From the NCBI GenBank assembly GCA_017304945.1, contig JAFKLG010000091.1, forward strand, positions 1 to 46,269: a stretch of DNA of 46,269 bases. Direction: 5' to 3'. The notes under the pieces are model-generated. The model had not been told where the DNA came from. It did not search any database and was given only the letters and a program-made list of their open reading frames with translations. The stretch's first letter is position 1. Every line of letters begins with the position of its first letter. This DNA is from Rhodospirillales bacterium. GTDB taxonomy: Bacteria > Pseudomonadota > Alphaproteobacteria > Acetobacterales > Acetobacteraceae. This document shows positions 26,863-35,192 of the stretch, piece by piece. The translations under genes were made by a program, and so were the position numbers.

Positions 26863-27966
26863 TCAGACGACCCGGCCGCTCTCCGGCTCCATCAGGTGCA
26901 TCTGGTTCAGGTCGGCGGTCAGCGGCAGCATCTCGCCCGGTTCGGCATGGGTCGCCGGATCGACGCGGGCGCAGACCGGCGTGCCCTCGACGAAGAAGTG
27001 GACCATCGTCTCCATGCCCATCGGCTCGACCACGTCCACCGGCAGGTCGACCCGGGTCCAGTTCGGCTTGCCCTGCTCGTGATACTCGAACAGGTGCTCC
27101 GGCCGGATGCCCATGACCATCTCGCGGCCCTTGAACTTGCCGTAGCGGTCCAGCCGGTTGGGGGGCACGGGCAGGGTGATCTTGTCGGTGACCTTCAGCG
27201 CCAGCCCGCCATTGGCGCCGTCCTGTACCCGGCAGGGCAGGAAGTTCATCGCCGGGCTGCCGATGAACCCGGCCACGAACCGCGTCGCCGGGTTGTGGTA
27301 CAGCTCCTGCGGGGAGCCGACCTGTTCGATGATGCCGCCATTCATCACCACCACCCGGTCGGCCAGCGTCATCGCCTCCACCTGATCGTGCGTCACGTAG
27401 ACCGTGGTCGTGCGGACGGTCTGGTGCACCTTCTTGATCTCGGTCCGCATCTGCACGCGGAGCTTGGCGTCCAGGTTCGACAGCGGCTCGTCGAACAGGA
27501 AGACCTTGGGGTTGCGCACGATGGCGCGGCCCATGGCGACGCGCTGGCGCTGGCCGCCCGACAGGGCGCGCGGCTTGCGCTCGAGCAGCGGGACGATGTC
27601 GAGGATGCGCGCGGCCTCGTCGACCCGGCGCTTGATCTCGTCCTTCGGAAACTTCCGCAGCTTGAGGCCGAACGCCATGTTGTCGAAGACGCTCATGTGC
27701 GGATACAGCGCGTAGTTCTGGAACACCATCGCGATGTCGCGATCGCGTGGCGGGACGTCGTTGACGATGTCGCCGCCGATCCAGATCTCGCCGCCGCTGA
27801 TCTCCTCGAGCCCGGCGATCATGCGCAGCGTGGTCGACTTGCCGCAGCCGGAGGGACCGACCAGCACCACGAACTCATGGTCCGCGATCTCCAGGTCGAT
27901 GCCTTTCACCGCTTGGACGCCGCCGTCGTATTCCTTGACGACCTTACGGCACGAGACTTCAGCCAT
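26863..27966 (-). CDS. ugpC: CUT1 sugar ABC transporter ATP-binding protein (UgpC/MsmK type)
   Basis: ATPase of 367 residues for the carbohydrate importer encoded upstream. Walker A GPSGCGKSTT (about 37-46), Q-loop FQNYALYPH, signature LSGGQRQRVAMGRAIV, Walker B VFLFDEPLSNLD, switch His in VYVTHDQVEAM, then GSPAMNFL and the C-terminal MalK-like regulatory domain (MVMGIRPEHL, EPMGMETMVHFFVEG). UgpC/MsmK ATPases serve several sugar and glycerol-phosphate importers, so the symbol marks type, not substrate. It lies 33 bp after the second permease gene. Confidence 0.9.
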   Translation of the reverse strand: MAEVSCRKVVKEYDGGVQAVKGIDLEIADHEFVVLVGPSGCGKSTTLRMIAGLEEISGGEIWIGGDIVNDVPPRDRDIAMVFQNYALYPHMSVFDNMAFGLKLRKFPKDEIKRRVDEAARILDIVPLLERKPRALSGGQRQRVAMGRAIVRNPKVFLFDEPLSNLDAKLRVQMRTEIKKVHQTVRTTTVYVTHDQVEAMTLADRVVVMNGGIIEQVGSPQELYHNPATRFVAGFIGSPAMNFLPCRVQDGANGGLALKVTDKITLPVPPNRLDRYGKFKGREMVMGIRPEHLFEYHEQGKPNWTRVDLPVDVVEPMGMETMVHFFVEGTPVCARVDPATHAEPGEMLPLTADLNQMHLMEPESGRVV

Positions 27967-27999
27967 GGTGATTGGATTCCCTCGGTTGAGTGGAGTGCG

Positions 28000-28899
28000 T
28001 CAGCCCTTGGTCGCGCCAGCGGTGAGACCGGCCACGTAGTAGTCCATCAGGAACGCGTAGATGACGATGGGCGGCAGCGAGGCGAGCAGACACGCGGCCA
28101 TGATCTTGCCCCACTGGAACACGTCGCCCCGGATCAGGTCGGAGATGATGCCGACCGTCAGCACCATCTGGTTCGACGTGTAGAGGTAGGCGAGCGGGTA
28201 GAGAAAGGCCCCCCAGCTCACGGTGAAGGCGAAGATCGTCGCCGCGATGATGCCGGGCATCGCGACCGGGATGAAGATGCGCAGCAGGATCTGCACGTAC
28301 CCCGCCCCGTCGATCAGCGCGGCCTCGTCCAGCTCCTTCGGAATGGAGCTGAAATAGCCGATCATGATCCAGGTGCAGAAGGGCACCGCCAGGGTCGGAT
28401 ACAGCAGCACCAGGGCCCAGACGTTGTTGATCAGCCCGAGCGCGCCGACGATCTGGAAGAGGGGGATGAACAGCAGGGAGGCGGGGACGAGATAGGTGAG
28501 GAACACCCCGGTCGCGAGCACCTGGCTGCCCCAGAACCCCATCCGCGCCAGGCTGAACGCGGCCATCACCGAGATCACCATCGAGACCGCCACCGTCAGC
28601 ACGGTGACCATCACCGAGTTCAGGTAGTAGGTCTGGAAGTTCGGATAGGTGATCAGGTACCAGAAATTCTCCAGCGTCGGATGGCGCACCAGCCAGGGGC
28701 TGCCGCTCTGTGCCGAGATCTCCGCCGACGACTTCAGGCTGGTCATCAGCGTGTAGAACGGCGGCACCAGGAACATCACCACGAACACGCCGAGGGCGAT
28801 GTAGCTGCCCCACAGGGCCCAGGCACGCTGCCGGTGCAGGGAGTGCTTGTGCTTGTGCGCCGCCGCCCGCTTGTCGGCGTCCATCGTCGTCGCGCTCAT
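28000..28899 (-). CDS. CUT1 sugar ABC transporter permease (UgpE/MalG type)
   Basis: Inner-membrane permease of 299 residues with about six helices, beginning WALWGSYIALGVFVVMFLVPPFYTLMTSLKS after a basic His/Lys-rich cytoplasmic N terminus. The EAA loop is PKELDEAALIDGAGYVQILLRIFIPVAMPG. SLARMGFWG and the C-terminal PIVIYAFLMDYYVAGLTAGATKG are typical of the MalG branch. Its ATG overlaps the stop of the other permease gene by 4 nt. Confidence 0.9.
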   Translation of the reverse strand: MSATTMDADKRAAAHKHKHSLHRQRAWALWGSYIALGVFVVMFLVPPFYTLMTSLKSSAEISAQSGSPWLVRHPTLENFWYLITYPNFQTYYLNSVMVTVLTVAVSMVISVMAAFSLARMGFWGSQVLATGVFLTYLVPASLLFIPLFQIVGALGLINNVWALVLLYPTLAVPFCTWIMIGYFSSIPKELDEAALIDGAGYVQILLRIFIPVAMPGIIAATIFAFTVSWGAFLYPLAYLYTSNQMVLTVGIISDLIRGDVFQWGKIMAACLLASLPPIVIYAFLMDYYVAGLTAGATKG

Positions 28900-29846
28900 G
28901 CGGCGATCTCCTTGGTGCGGCGTGTCACCCCGCGCAGCACGAAGAACGCGGCCACGGCGAGGATCGGGAACATGAACAGACTGACGCTGGCGCCCAGCGG
29001 GATGTCGCCGGACTGGATGCCGACCTGGAAGGCGTAGGTGGCGAACACGTGCGTCATGTCCTGCGGGCCGCCCGCGGTCAGGATGCGGACGATGTCGAAA
29101 TCGGCGAAGGTGGTGATCAGGCTGAACAGCACGGTGATGGCGATGATGTTGCGCATCATCGGCAGCGTGACGAAGAACAGCTTCTGCATCGCGCTCGCGC
29201 CGTCGATCGCCGCCGCCTCATACAGCTGCTCGGGCACCGACTTCAGCGCGGCGAGATACATGATCATGAAGAAGGGCGTGCCGTACCACACGTTCACGGC
29301 GATCGTGCAGAACCGCGCGATCCAGCCGACCCCCAGCCAGGGCACGTTGGCGAAGCCGAACTGGTTCAGGATCCAGTTGAACGCCGAGTAGGACGGGTCG
29401 AACATCCACCACCAGGTCAGCGTGGACAGCGCGAGCGGGATCACCCAGGGCACCAGCAACAGGCCGCGCCAGATGCGCTGGTTCTTGCCGGGGATGTTGT
29501 GCATCAGGTGCGCCAGGATGAAGCCCAGCAGCGCCTTCAGCACCACCGCCGTGATGGCGAACAGGCAGGACTGGAAGATGACGAGCTGGAACGTGTTCCG
29601 CTTCAGCAGGAACGCGAAGTTTCCCAGCCCCACGAAGCTGGTCATCTTCTTGTTCAGCATGCTGAGATAAATCGCGTAGAACGCGGGATAGACCACGAAA
29701 CACGCGACCAGCAGGATCAGCGGCAGCGCCAGCATGAAGCCGATCGTCGATCGCCGCCCCGCGAAACGCCGCATGCCGGAGCGGCCCCGCACAGCGGGGC
29801 GGGACGCCTGAATCACCCCGACCGGGACGCTGGTGCCGTCTGCCAT
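28896..29846 (-). CDS. CUT1 sugar ABC transporter permease (UgpA/MalF type)
   Basis: Partner permease of 316 residues with six helices (IGFMLALPLILLVACFVVYPAFYAIYLSML first) and the EAA loop EQLYEAAAIDGASAMQKLFFVTLPMMRN. The basic N terminus of about 30 residues is cytoplasmic. It lies 64 bp after the first binding-protein gene, with a strong hairpin between, and overlaps the next permease by 4 nt. Confidence 0.9.
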   Translation of the reverse strand: MADGTSVPVGVIQASRPAVRGRSGMRRFAGRRSTIGFMLALPLILLVACFVVYPAFYAIYLSMLNKKMTSFVGLGNFAFLLKRNTFQLVIFQSCLFAITAVVLKALLGFILAHLMHNIPGKNQRIWRGLLLVPWVIPLALSTLTWWWMFDPSYSAFNWILNQFGFANVPWLGVGWIARFCTIAVNVWYGTPFFMIMYLAALKSVPEQLYEAAAIDGASAMQKLFFVTLPMMRNIIAITVLFSLITTFADFDIVRILTAGGPQDMTHVFATYAFQVGIQSGDIPLGASVSLFMFPILAVAAFFVLRGVTRRTKEIAA

Positions 29847-29876
29847 CTGTCATCCTCCCAAAGGCTTCGGGGTTCG

Positions 29877-29903
29877 GGGCAGGGCGGAAAATCCGCCCCG
29901 CCC
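29877..29903 (-). repeat. Intercistronic hairpin after the first sugar-binding protein gene
   Basis: An 11-bp stem (29877-29887 with 29893-29903, one G-T wobble, 5-nt A/T loop) starts 7 nt after the binding-protein stop. It mirrors the hairpin at 4852-4875 in the polyamine operon. It likely sets the ratio of binding protein to permease by limiting read-through or protecting the upstream mRNA. Confidence 0.55.
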
Positions 29904-29910
29904 GTCGTTC

Positions 29911-31257
29911 TCAGCGCGTGAACCCTTCCAGCTCGTCCTGTGCCCAGGCGACGACCTGGTCGACCGTCTGGCCGCTCTTCAGCTTCGCCAGCATCGTCGG
30001 CATGGTGCCGCGATTGTAGATCTGCACCGCGATCTCCGGCGGGGCCGGGAAGGCGGCGATATGCGCCTTGGCGTTGTGGAACGGCCGGATCGGGTAGTTG
30101 TAGACGGTGCCCTTCGGCGGCTCCACGTCTTGCCACACCTTGAAGTCGAGCATCGAGGTGAACGGCGGCACGTCGTAACCGATCACCTCGTTGCAGCGTG
30201 CCTGCACGTTGTCGCGCTGCATCAGGTAGACGATCAGCTCCTTCGCCGCGGACTTGTTCTTGGCGAACGACCAGATCCCCCAGAAATACGGCAGGTACGG
30301 GGTGAAGCGGCCGGCCGGACCGGCGCAGCCGGGGAAGTGCCAGATATCCGCGGCGATCGCGGGATTGTCGCGCTTGGCAACCGCCCAGGCGGAGGGCGGG
30401 TTCCAGATCATCGCGCTCTTGCCCGAGATCAGCGCCCGGTTGTTCGAGGCGTCGTCATAGCTGACCGCGTCGGCCGGCAGCACCTTCACGAGCTTCTGCC
30501 CGAACTCCAGCACCTTGCGGACCTTGTCGGACTTCACCTGGACGTTGCCGTCCTTGTCCACCAGCTCCGCGCCATAGGCCGCGAACAGCGCGCCCGCGGT
30601 GTCGACCGAATCGGTTGTCTGTCCCAGCCCGATCGCGATCGGCATGTCGGCCTTCGCGCAGGCCTCGCCGGCTGCCAGCAGCGCGTCCCAGGTCCAGGCG
30701 TCGGACTCCTTCGTATGGCCTTCCTTGGCCGGATACATGGCCTGCACGTCGAGCCCGGCCTTGTCCTTCAGCACGCTGATGCGCCCGGCGGGACCCTTGT
30801 ACTGCGTCCCGGAGCTGGTCGGGATCGCCATCCAGTGGCCCTTGATCTTCGCCAGGTACTCGCAGACCTGGTTCACCTGCCCGTACTGGTCGCTCAACGT
30901 CTTCATGACGTCGTCGAGCGGCTCCATCAGCTCCGCCTGGTTCTGCACTTCCCAGGTCGGATAGGCCTGCACGTCGTGGCCGGTCTTGGCCTGCGCCTCG
31001 GCCGCGATCGTGAGGATGTTCTTGTTGCCCACCGAGGTAACGAAGTCGGCCTGGACTTCGACCTGGTTCTTCGCGCCCCAGGCTTCCACCTGTTGCTTCA
31101 TCACGGCATTGCCGGAAGGGACCCAGTGATCCCAGAAGGCGATCGACACCTTGCCGGCGGCATGGCCGGTGCGGATGTGGACCAGGGGGAGGGCGGCGGC
31201 GGCGGCACCGATCTTCAGTGCCTGTCGACGAGTGGTCGTGCGGCGCGGCTTGGTCAC
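29911..31257 (-). CDS. CUT1 sugar ABC transporter substrate-binding protein, copy 1
   Basis: A 448-residue extracytoplasmic sugar-binding protein with a Tat-type signal (TTRRQALKIGAAAAALPLVHI). It shows VSIAFWDHWVPSGN, LTIAAEAQAKTGHDV, ADAVSYDDASNNRALISGKSAMIWNPPSAWAVA and YNRGTMPTMLAKLKSGQTVDQVV. The start is a GTG at 31257 with AAGGA upstream, placing the twin-Arg close to the N terminus as in copy 2. It is the nearer of two paralogues that feed one pair of permeases. The ligand is unknown. Confidence 0.88.
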   Translation of the reverse strand: MTKPRRTTTRRQALKIGAAAAALPLVHIRTGHAAGKVSIAFWDHWVPSGNAVMKQQVEAWGAKNQVEVQADFVTSVGNKNILTIAAEAQAKTGHDVQAYPTWEVQNQAELMEPLDDVMKTLSDQYGQVNQVCEYLAKIKGHWMAIPTSSGTQYKGPAGRISVLKDKAGLDVQAMYPAKEGHTKESDAWTWDALLAAGEACAKADMPIAIGLGQTTDSVDTAGALFAAYGAELVDKDGNVQVKSDKVRKVLEFGQKLVKVLPADAVSYDDASNNRALISGKSAMIWNPPSAWAVAKRDNPAIAADIWHFPGCAGPAGRFTPYLPYFWGIWSFAKNKSAAKELIVYLMQRDNVQARCNEVIGYDVPPFTSMLDFKVWQDVEPPKGTVYNYPIRPFHNAKAHIAAFPAPPEIAVQIYNRGTMPTMLAKLKSGQTVDQVVAWAQDELEGFTR

Positions 31258-31583
31258 GAAACGGTGGTCCTTCTGATCGTCACGGATGAAAGCGAGCGAA
31301 AGCGCGGCCGAGCGTTCGGGCCGCGCGGGGCGACCTCCGGCAGGGCACCTCGCACGCGCAGGCGCTGAGCCGACGCGCGCGGGGAGAGAGGGGCGAGGCG
31401 CACGCCGCCCGCCGCATCCGTCGGCTGCAGGGCCGAGGGCATCCTGGATTCGATCCGGAAGAACAGGGCGTTGTGCGCGCACGCCGCAGACGCCAATGCG
31501 CGCCGGCGGCCCTTCGGGGCGCGGCGTGCCGGACGATTTCGTCCGATACCATCGGCGTGCTGACGGCGGTTCGCCGCTGCCAT
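31254..31583 (-). CDS. Doubtful 109-codon ORF overlapping the binding-protein start
   Basis: An open frame with an ATG 7-8 nt after a strong GGGAGG, ending in a GTGA overlap with the GTG start of the binding-protein gene. The product is Arg/Ala/Pro-rich with no recognisable domain, and its codon bias is weaker than that of neighbours. It could be a leader peptide coupling translation to the binding protein, or an accident of GC-rich DNA. It is the only coding candidate in the 599-bp gap 31258-31856; apart from the hairpin at 31828-31849 I see nothing else there. Confidence 0.25.
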   Translation of the reverse strand: MAAANRRQHADGIGRNRPARRAPKGRRRALASAACAHNALFFRIESRMPSALQPTDAAGGVRLAPLSPRASAQRLRVRGALPEVAPRGPNARPRFRSLSSVTIRRTTVS

Positions 31584-31827
31584 GTACGTACCTCCCGTTC
31601 CCGCCGATTACGGCAAGGATGTTGGCCAGACCCTGTGGCTGTCGATTGTCCGACTTTGTCGCACGCTAACCTGCGCCGATGCCCGACGCAACGGCCAACA
31701 ACGTACTCGAAACTTCCCGCTGCACTGCAGCATCAAACCGAGCCGAAGGCGGTCGGGAGACGGCAGGGCAAGCGGCCCGCACGCCGCTGCCGCGCCTGCT
31801 CGATACCAATGAAACCGATGCGGAGAC

Positions 31828-31849
31828 CGGTCCGGCCGCGGCCGGACCG
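31828..31849 (-). terminator. 22-bp perfect palindrome after the second binding-protein gene
   Basis: Positions 31828-31838 are the exact reverse complement of 31839-31849, starting 7 nt after the stop of copy 2. All-GC hairpin without T tract; likely a terminator or mRNA stabiliser separating copy 2 from the rest of the operon. Confidence 0.5.
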
Positions 31850-31856
31850 TCCCGTT

Positions 31857-33200
31857 TCAGCGCACGAACCCTTCCAGCTCGTCCTGAGCCCAGTCCTGCA
31901 CCTGCTTGATGCTCTGGCCGCTCTGCAGCTTGGCGAACATCGTCGGCAGCGTGCCGCGGTTATAGACCTGCACCGCGATCTCGGGCGGCGCCGGGGCCAC
32001 CGCGATCCAGTTCTCCTGATGTTGCGGCTTGCGGATCGGGTAGTTGTAGACGGTGCCCTTCGGCGGCCCGACCTCATCCCATACCTTGAAGTCGGTCATG
32101 CTCTGGAACGGCGGCACGTCGTAGCCCAGCGTCACCTCGCAGCGCGCCTCGACGTTCTCCCGCTGCGACAGGTATTCGATCAGTTCCTTGGCGGCCGACT
32201 TGTTGGGCGCGAACTTCCAGATGCCCCAGGCGAAGGCACCGAGCGGCAGGAAGCGGCCCTTGGGGCCTTTGGGGGCAGGGAAGGTCCAGCAATCCTCCGC
32301 GACCTTCGGCGCATCGCGGCGGGCCACCGCCCAGGCCGAGGGCGGGTTCCAGATCAGGGCGCTCTGGCCGGAGATCAGCGCGCGGTTGTTGGAGGCATCG
32401 TCGTAGCTCACCGCGTCGGCCGGCAAGTATTTCACCAGTTGCTGACCGTATTCCAGCACCTGGCGGACATTGTCGGAGCGGACGTTCACTTCGCCCTTCG
32501 CGGTGATCACCTCGGCGCCGAAGGCGGCGAAGATGGCGCCGGCGGTATCGACCGAGTCAGGCGTGGTGCCGAGGCCGATGCCGAAGGTCATCTTCGCCTT
32601 CTGGCAGGCCTCGGCGGCCTTCAGCATCGCGTCATAGGTCCAGTTATCGGCCTCCGGGCTGGGGTCGGCCGAAGGCGGATACATCTTCACGACGTCGAGG
32701 CCAGCCGCCTCCTTCAGCACGGAGATGCGGCCGCAGGGTCCCTTGTTCTGGTTGCCGGCGCTGCAGGGCACCGCGACCCAGTGCCCCTTCGAGGTGAACA
32801 GGTATTCGCTGGCCTTGGCGACCGGGCCATACTTTCCGGTCAGGCTTTTCATCACGTCGTCGATCGGTTCCAGCAGGTCGGCGTGGTTCTGCGCCTCCCA
32901 TCCCGGCAATTGCTGGATATCGTGGCCGGCCTTGGCCTGCGCCTCGGCGGCGATGGTCAGGATGTTCTTGGAGCCGACCGAGGTGATGAAGTCGGCCTGC
33001 ACCTCCACCTGGTGCGCCTTGGCGAACGCTTCGCACTGCTTGCGCATCACGTCGTTGCCGGCGGGCACCCAATGATCCCAGAAGGCGACGGATACCTTGC
33101 CGGCGGCCCGGCCGGTACGGATATGGACGAGCGGCAATGCGGTGGCGGCCGCGGCCACCTTCAGCGCAGCACGGCGAGTCACCCTGTTGGGTGTCTGCAT
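31857..33200 (-). CDS. CUT1 sugar ABC transporter substrate-binding protein, copy 2
   Basis: A 447-residue paralogue of the protein at 29911-31257, similar over its full length (VSVAFWDHWVPAGN, ADAVSYDDASNNRALISGQSALIWNPPSAWAVA, YNYPIRKPQHQENW). It also has a Tat signal, RVTRRAALKVAAAATALPL. The ATG at 33200 follows GGAGGACACG. Differences fall mainly in the N-terminal 70-200 region. It is the first gene of the transporter cluster, 140 bp after the end of a LysR gene on the same strand; I see no convincing promoter there. Confidence 0.88.
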   Translation of the reverse strand: MQTPNRVTRRAALKVAAAATALPLVHIRTGRAAGKVSVAFWDHWVPAGNDVMRKQCEAFAKAHQVEVQADFITSVGSKNILTIAAEAQAKAGHDIQQLPGWEAQNHADLLEPIDDVMKSLTGKYGPVAKASEYLFTSKGHWVAVPCSAGNQNKGPCGRISVLKEAAGLDVVKMYPPSADPSPEADNWTYDAMLKAAEACQKAKMTFGIGLGTTPDSVDTAGAIFAAFGAEVITAKGEVNVRSDNVRQVLEYGQQLVKYLPADAVSYDDASNNRALISGQSALIWNPPSAWAVARRDAPKVAEDCWTFPAPKGPKGRFLPLGAFAWGIWKFAPNKSAAKELIEYLSQRENVEARCEVTLGYDVPPFQSMTDFKVWDEVGPPKGTVYNYPIRKPQHQENWIAVAPAPPEIAVQVYNRGTLPTMFAKLQSGQSIKQVQDWAQDELEGFVR

Positions 33201-33340
33201 GAACGTGTCCTCCTGGTACGGGCTCGATTATCCGGCCTCGTTCGCGGCCCCGGTCAGGACCGCATTGCCAGAAAGGCTAGTGCAGAAGCGGACGAAAGCG
33301 CAACGCATCCTGCAGTCCAGGCGCGATCATGCCGAGAATG

Positions 33341-34252
33341 TCACGTCTGCTCATGATCCCAGTAGGGCGGGTCGCCGAACGCCGCGCGCAGATGTTCGGT
33401 GAGGGCGCGCACCTTGGCCGAGAGGTGCCGGTTCTGCGGATACACCGCGTAGACGCCCTCCGCCGCCGGATTCCCCTCGAGCGGCGCCCGGACCAACGTG
33501 CCCGCGGCCAGCGCCTCCGCGCACAGGAAGCTCGGCAGCATGGCGATGCCGAGGCCGGCGATGGCGGCGTCGCGCATCACGTCTCCATTATTTACGTGCA
33601 GCCGCGACTGCACGCGCACGGTCCGCGGGCCGGCCGCGGTCTCGAAGGTCCAGCCGTCCGACACCCGGCGGTTGCCGTAGGTGATCGCCGGGTGGGCGGC
33701 CAGTTCGTCGAGCCGTCGCGGCAGGCCGTGCGCCGCGGCATAGGCCGGGCTCAGCACCACCAGGCGGCGACTGGTGGTGAGCCGGCGCGCGATCAGTCCT
33801 GAATCGTCCAGCCGGCCGATCCGCACCGCCATGTCGATCCCCGCGCCGACCAGGTCGATCACGCGATCGTCGAGGTCGAGCGAGAGCCGGATGCCTGGGT
33901 GCGCCCCCAGGAACGGGTACAGGGCCGGCCCGCCATGCAGGATCGCGAAGCTCGTCGGCATGGCGAGCCGGATCGGCCCTTGCAGGCTCTGCGCGCGGGC
34001 AGCGATGGCGGTGGCCGCCTCGGCCAGCTCCGACACGATCCGTTCCGCCAGGTCGTGGAACGCCGCGCCCTCCTCGGTGAGCCGCAGCTGGCGTGTGGAC
34101 CGGTGCAGCAGCCGTACCCCCAGCGTCTGCTCGAGTTCGGCCAGCCGCTGGCTCACCACCGACTTGGACAGGCCGCTCCGGCGCGCGGCACCGCTCAGGC
34201 TGCCGGCGGCGACGATCGCGACGAAGGTCTGCAGGCACTCGGTCTTCACCAT
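33341..34252 (-). CDS. LysR-type transcriptional regulator
   Basis: A 303-residue LysR regulator: HTH at the N terminus ([57 protein letters not shown]) and the effector domain ([61 protein letters not shown]). It belongs to the large branch that often controls a divergent oxidoreductase gene. ATG at 34252 begins the conserved HTH. It is transcribed away from wrbA, with an operator-like palindrome between. Confidence 0.9.
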   Translation of the reverse strand: MVKTECLQTFVAIVAAGSLSGAARRSGLSKSVVSQRLAELEQTLGVRLLHRSTRQLRLTEEGAAFHDLAERIVSELAEAATAIAARAQSLQGPIRLAMPTSFAILHGGPALYPFLGAHPGIRLSLDLDDRVIDLVGAGIDMAVRIGRLDDSGLIARRLTTSRRLVVLSPAYAAAHGLPRRLDELAAHPAITYGNRRVSDGWTFETAAGPRTVRVQSRLHVNNGDVMRDAAIAGLGIAMLPSFLCAEALAAGTLVRAPLEGNPAAEGVYAVYPQNRHLSAKVRALTEHLRAAFGDPPYWDHEQT

Positions 34253-34263
34253 CGTTCGAGGAT

Positions 34264-34282
34264 TCCGAACAGTATGTTCGGA
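34264..34282. promoter_or_regulatory. Palindromic operator between the LysR gene and wrbA
   Basis: TCCGAACA (34264-34271) and TGTTCGGA (34275-34282) are a perfect inverted repeat with a 3-bp spacer, centred 21 bp from the regulator ATG and 74 bp from wrbA. It is the kind of site where LysR proteins autoregulate and activate the divergent gene. Confidence 0.65.
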
Positions 34283-34346
34283 TGATGCCAGCTTTTGCGT
34301 CCCCGGTGGACGACGATATGCCGGAGCACCGATGAGGGAGACTCTG

Positions 34347-34961
34347 ATGACCAAGGTTCTGGTGCTGTACTATTCCACCTACGGCCATGTGGAGGCGATG
34401 GCCGAGGCGGTCGCCGAGGGCGCGCGCGCCGTGGCCGGCACCGAGGTGGCGATCCGCCGGGTGCCCGAACTGATGCCGCGCGAGGTCGCCGAGAAGGCGC
34501 ATGCCAAGCTCGACCAGGCGGCACCGGTGGCGACCATCGCGGAACTGGCGCAGTACGATGCGATTATCGTCGGCACGCCCACCCGTTTCGGTCGCATGGC
34601 CTCGCAGATGGCGAACTTCCTCGACCAGGCAGGCGGGCTATGGGCGCAGGATGTACTCGTCGGCAAGGTCGGCAGCGTGTTCGCCTCCACGGCGACCCAG
34701 CATGGCGGGCAGGAGACCACGCTGACCTCCACGATCGTCAACCTGCTGCATTTCGGCATGGTCGTGGTTGGCACGCCCTATAGCGACAAGCGGTTGCTGG
34801 AAATGGGCGAGATCAGCGGCGGCACGCCCTACGGCGCGACCACCATGGCCAAGGGCGATGGGTCCCGACTTCCCTCGGAGAACGAGTTGGCGATCGCCCG
34901 CAACCAGGGACGCCATGTCGCCGAGGTGACCGCTGCCCTGGTCGCCGGCCGTCGCGGCTGA
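34347..34961 (+). CDS. wrbA: NAD(P)H:quinone oxidoreductase WrbA
   Basis: A flavodoxin-like FMN protein of 204 residues that reduces quinones by two electrons. It shows [19 protein letters not shown] (phosphate loop), [45 protein letters not shown] and [27 protein letters not shown], all hallmarks of WrbA. ATG at 34347 has GAGGGAG upstream; ATG at 34332 is in frame but weaker. Divergent from a LysR gene, so likely induced by quinones or electrophiles. Confidence 0.95.
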   Translation: MTKVLVLYYSTYGHVEAMAEAVAEGARAVAGTEVAIRRVPELMPREVAEKAHAKLDQAAPVATIAELAQYDAIIVGTPTRFGRMASQMANFLDQAGGLWAQDVLVGKVGSVFASTATQHGGQETTLTSTIVNLLHFGMVVVGTPYSDKRLLEMGEISGGTPYGATTMAKGDGSRLPSENELAIARNQGRHVAEVTAALVAGRRG

Positions 34962-35010
34962 GCCGCCCGCCGGACTGACCCGCGGCATCGGCCTGAGCCC
35001 GGAATCGGCG

Positions 35011-35035
35011 TGACCCCGGCCTTCGATCGGGGTCA
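35011..35035 (+). terminator. Hairpin downstream of wrbA
   Basis: TGACCCCG (35011-35018) pairs with CGGGGTCA (35028-35035) around a 9-nt loop, followed by the T-rich GGTTCTGGTT. It lies 50 bp after the wrbA stop. Confidence 0.5.
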
Positions 35036-35093
35036 GGTTCTGGTTGCAAAACCGAGACTGATCCAGCATTCCCCCCCTGCAGATGAACGCGCG

Positions 35094-35178
35094 TTCACGC
35101 GGGGGAAACATGCCGGCCACAGATGACGTTGGGCTGACGCCAGGAACGATCCGAACGGGGATGCACAGGGACGTGCAT
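35094..35178 (+). promoter_or_regulatory. Two palindromes upstream of the M10-Hint gene
   Basis: TGAACGCGCGTTCA (35094-35107) is a perfect 14-bp palindrome, a form often bound by TetR-like repressors. Further on, ATGCAC (35161-35166) and GTGCAT (35173-35178) form a 6-6-6 inverted repeat ending 15 bp before the gene start. They may be operator sites for the secreted metalloprotease; no regulator gene is adjacent except the LysR further left. Confidence 0.4.
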
Positions 35179-35192
35179 GCGGTTGTAGGCGG

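Noticed and set aside
25684..29037. 1117-codon plus-strand open frame
   Set aside because: It lies antisense to trxB and the sugar ABC genes, has His/Arg/Asp-rich composition and no domain; it is a GC-rich shadow frame.
33341..34354. N-terminally extended LysR protein starting at 34354
   Set aside because: The extra 34 residues cover the divergent operator and wrbA leader and lie before the conserved HTH start at 34252.
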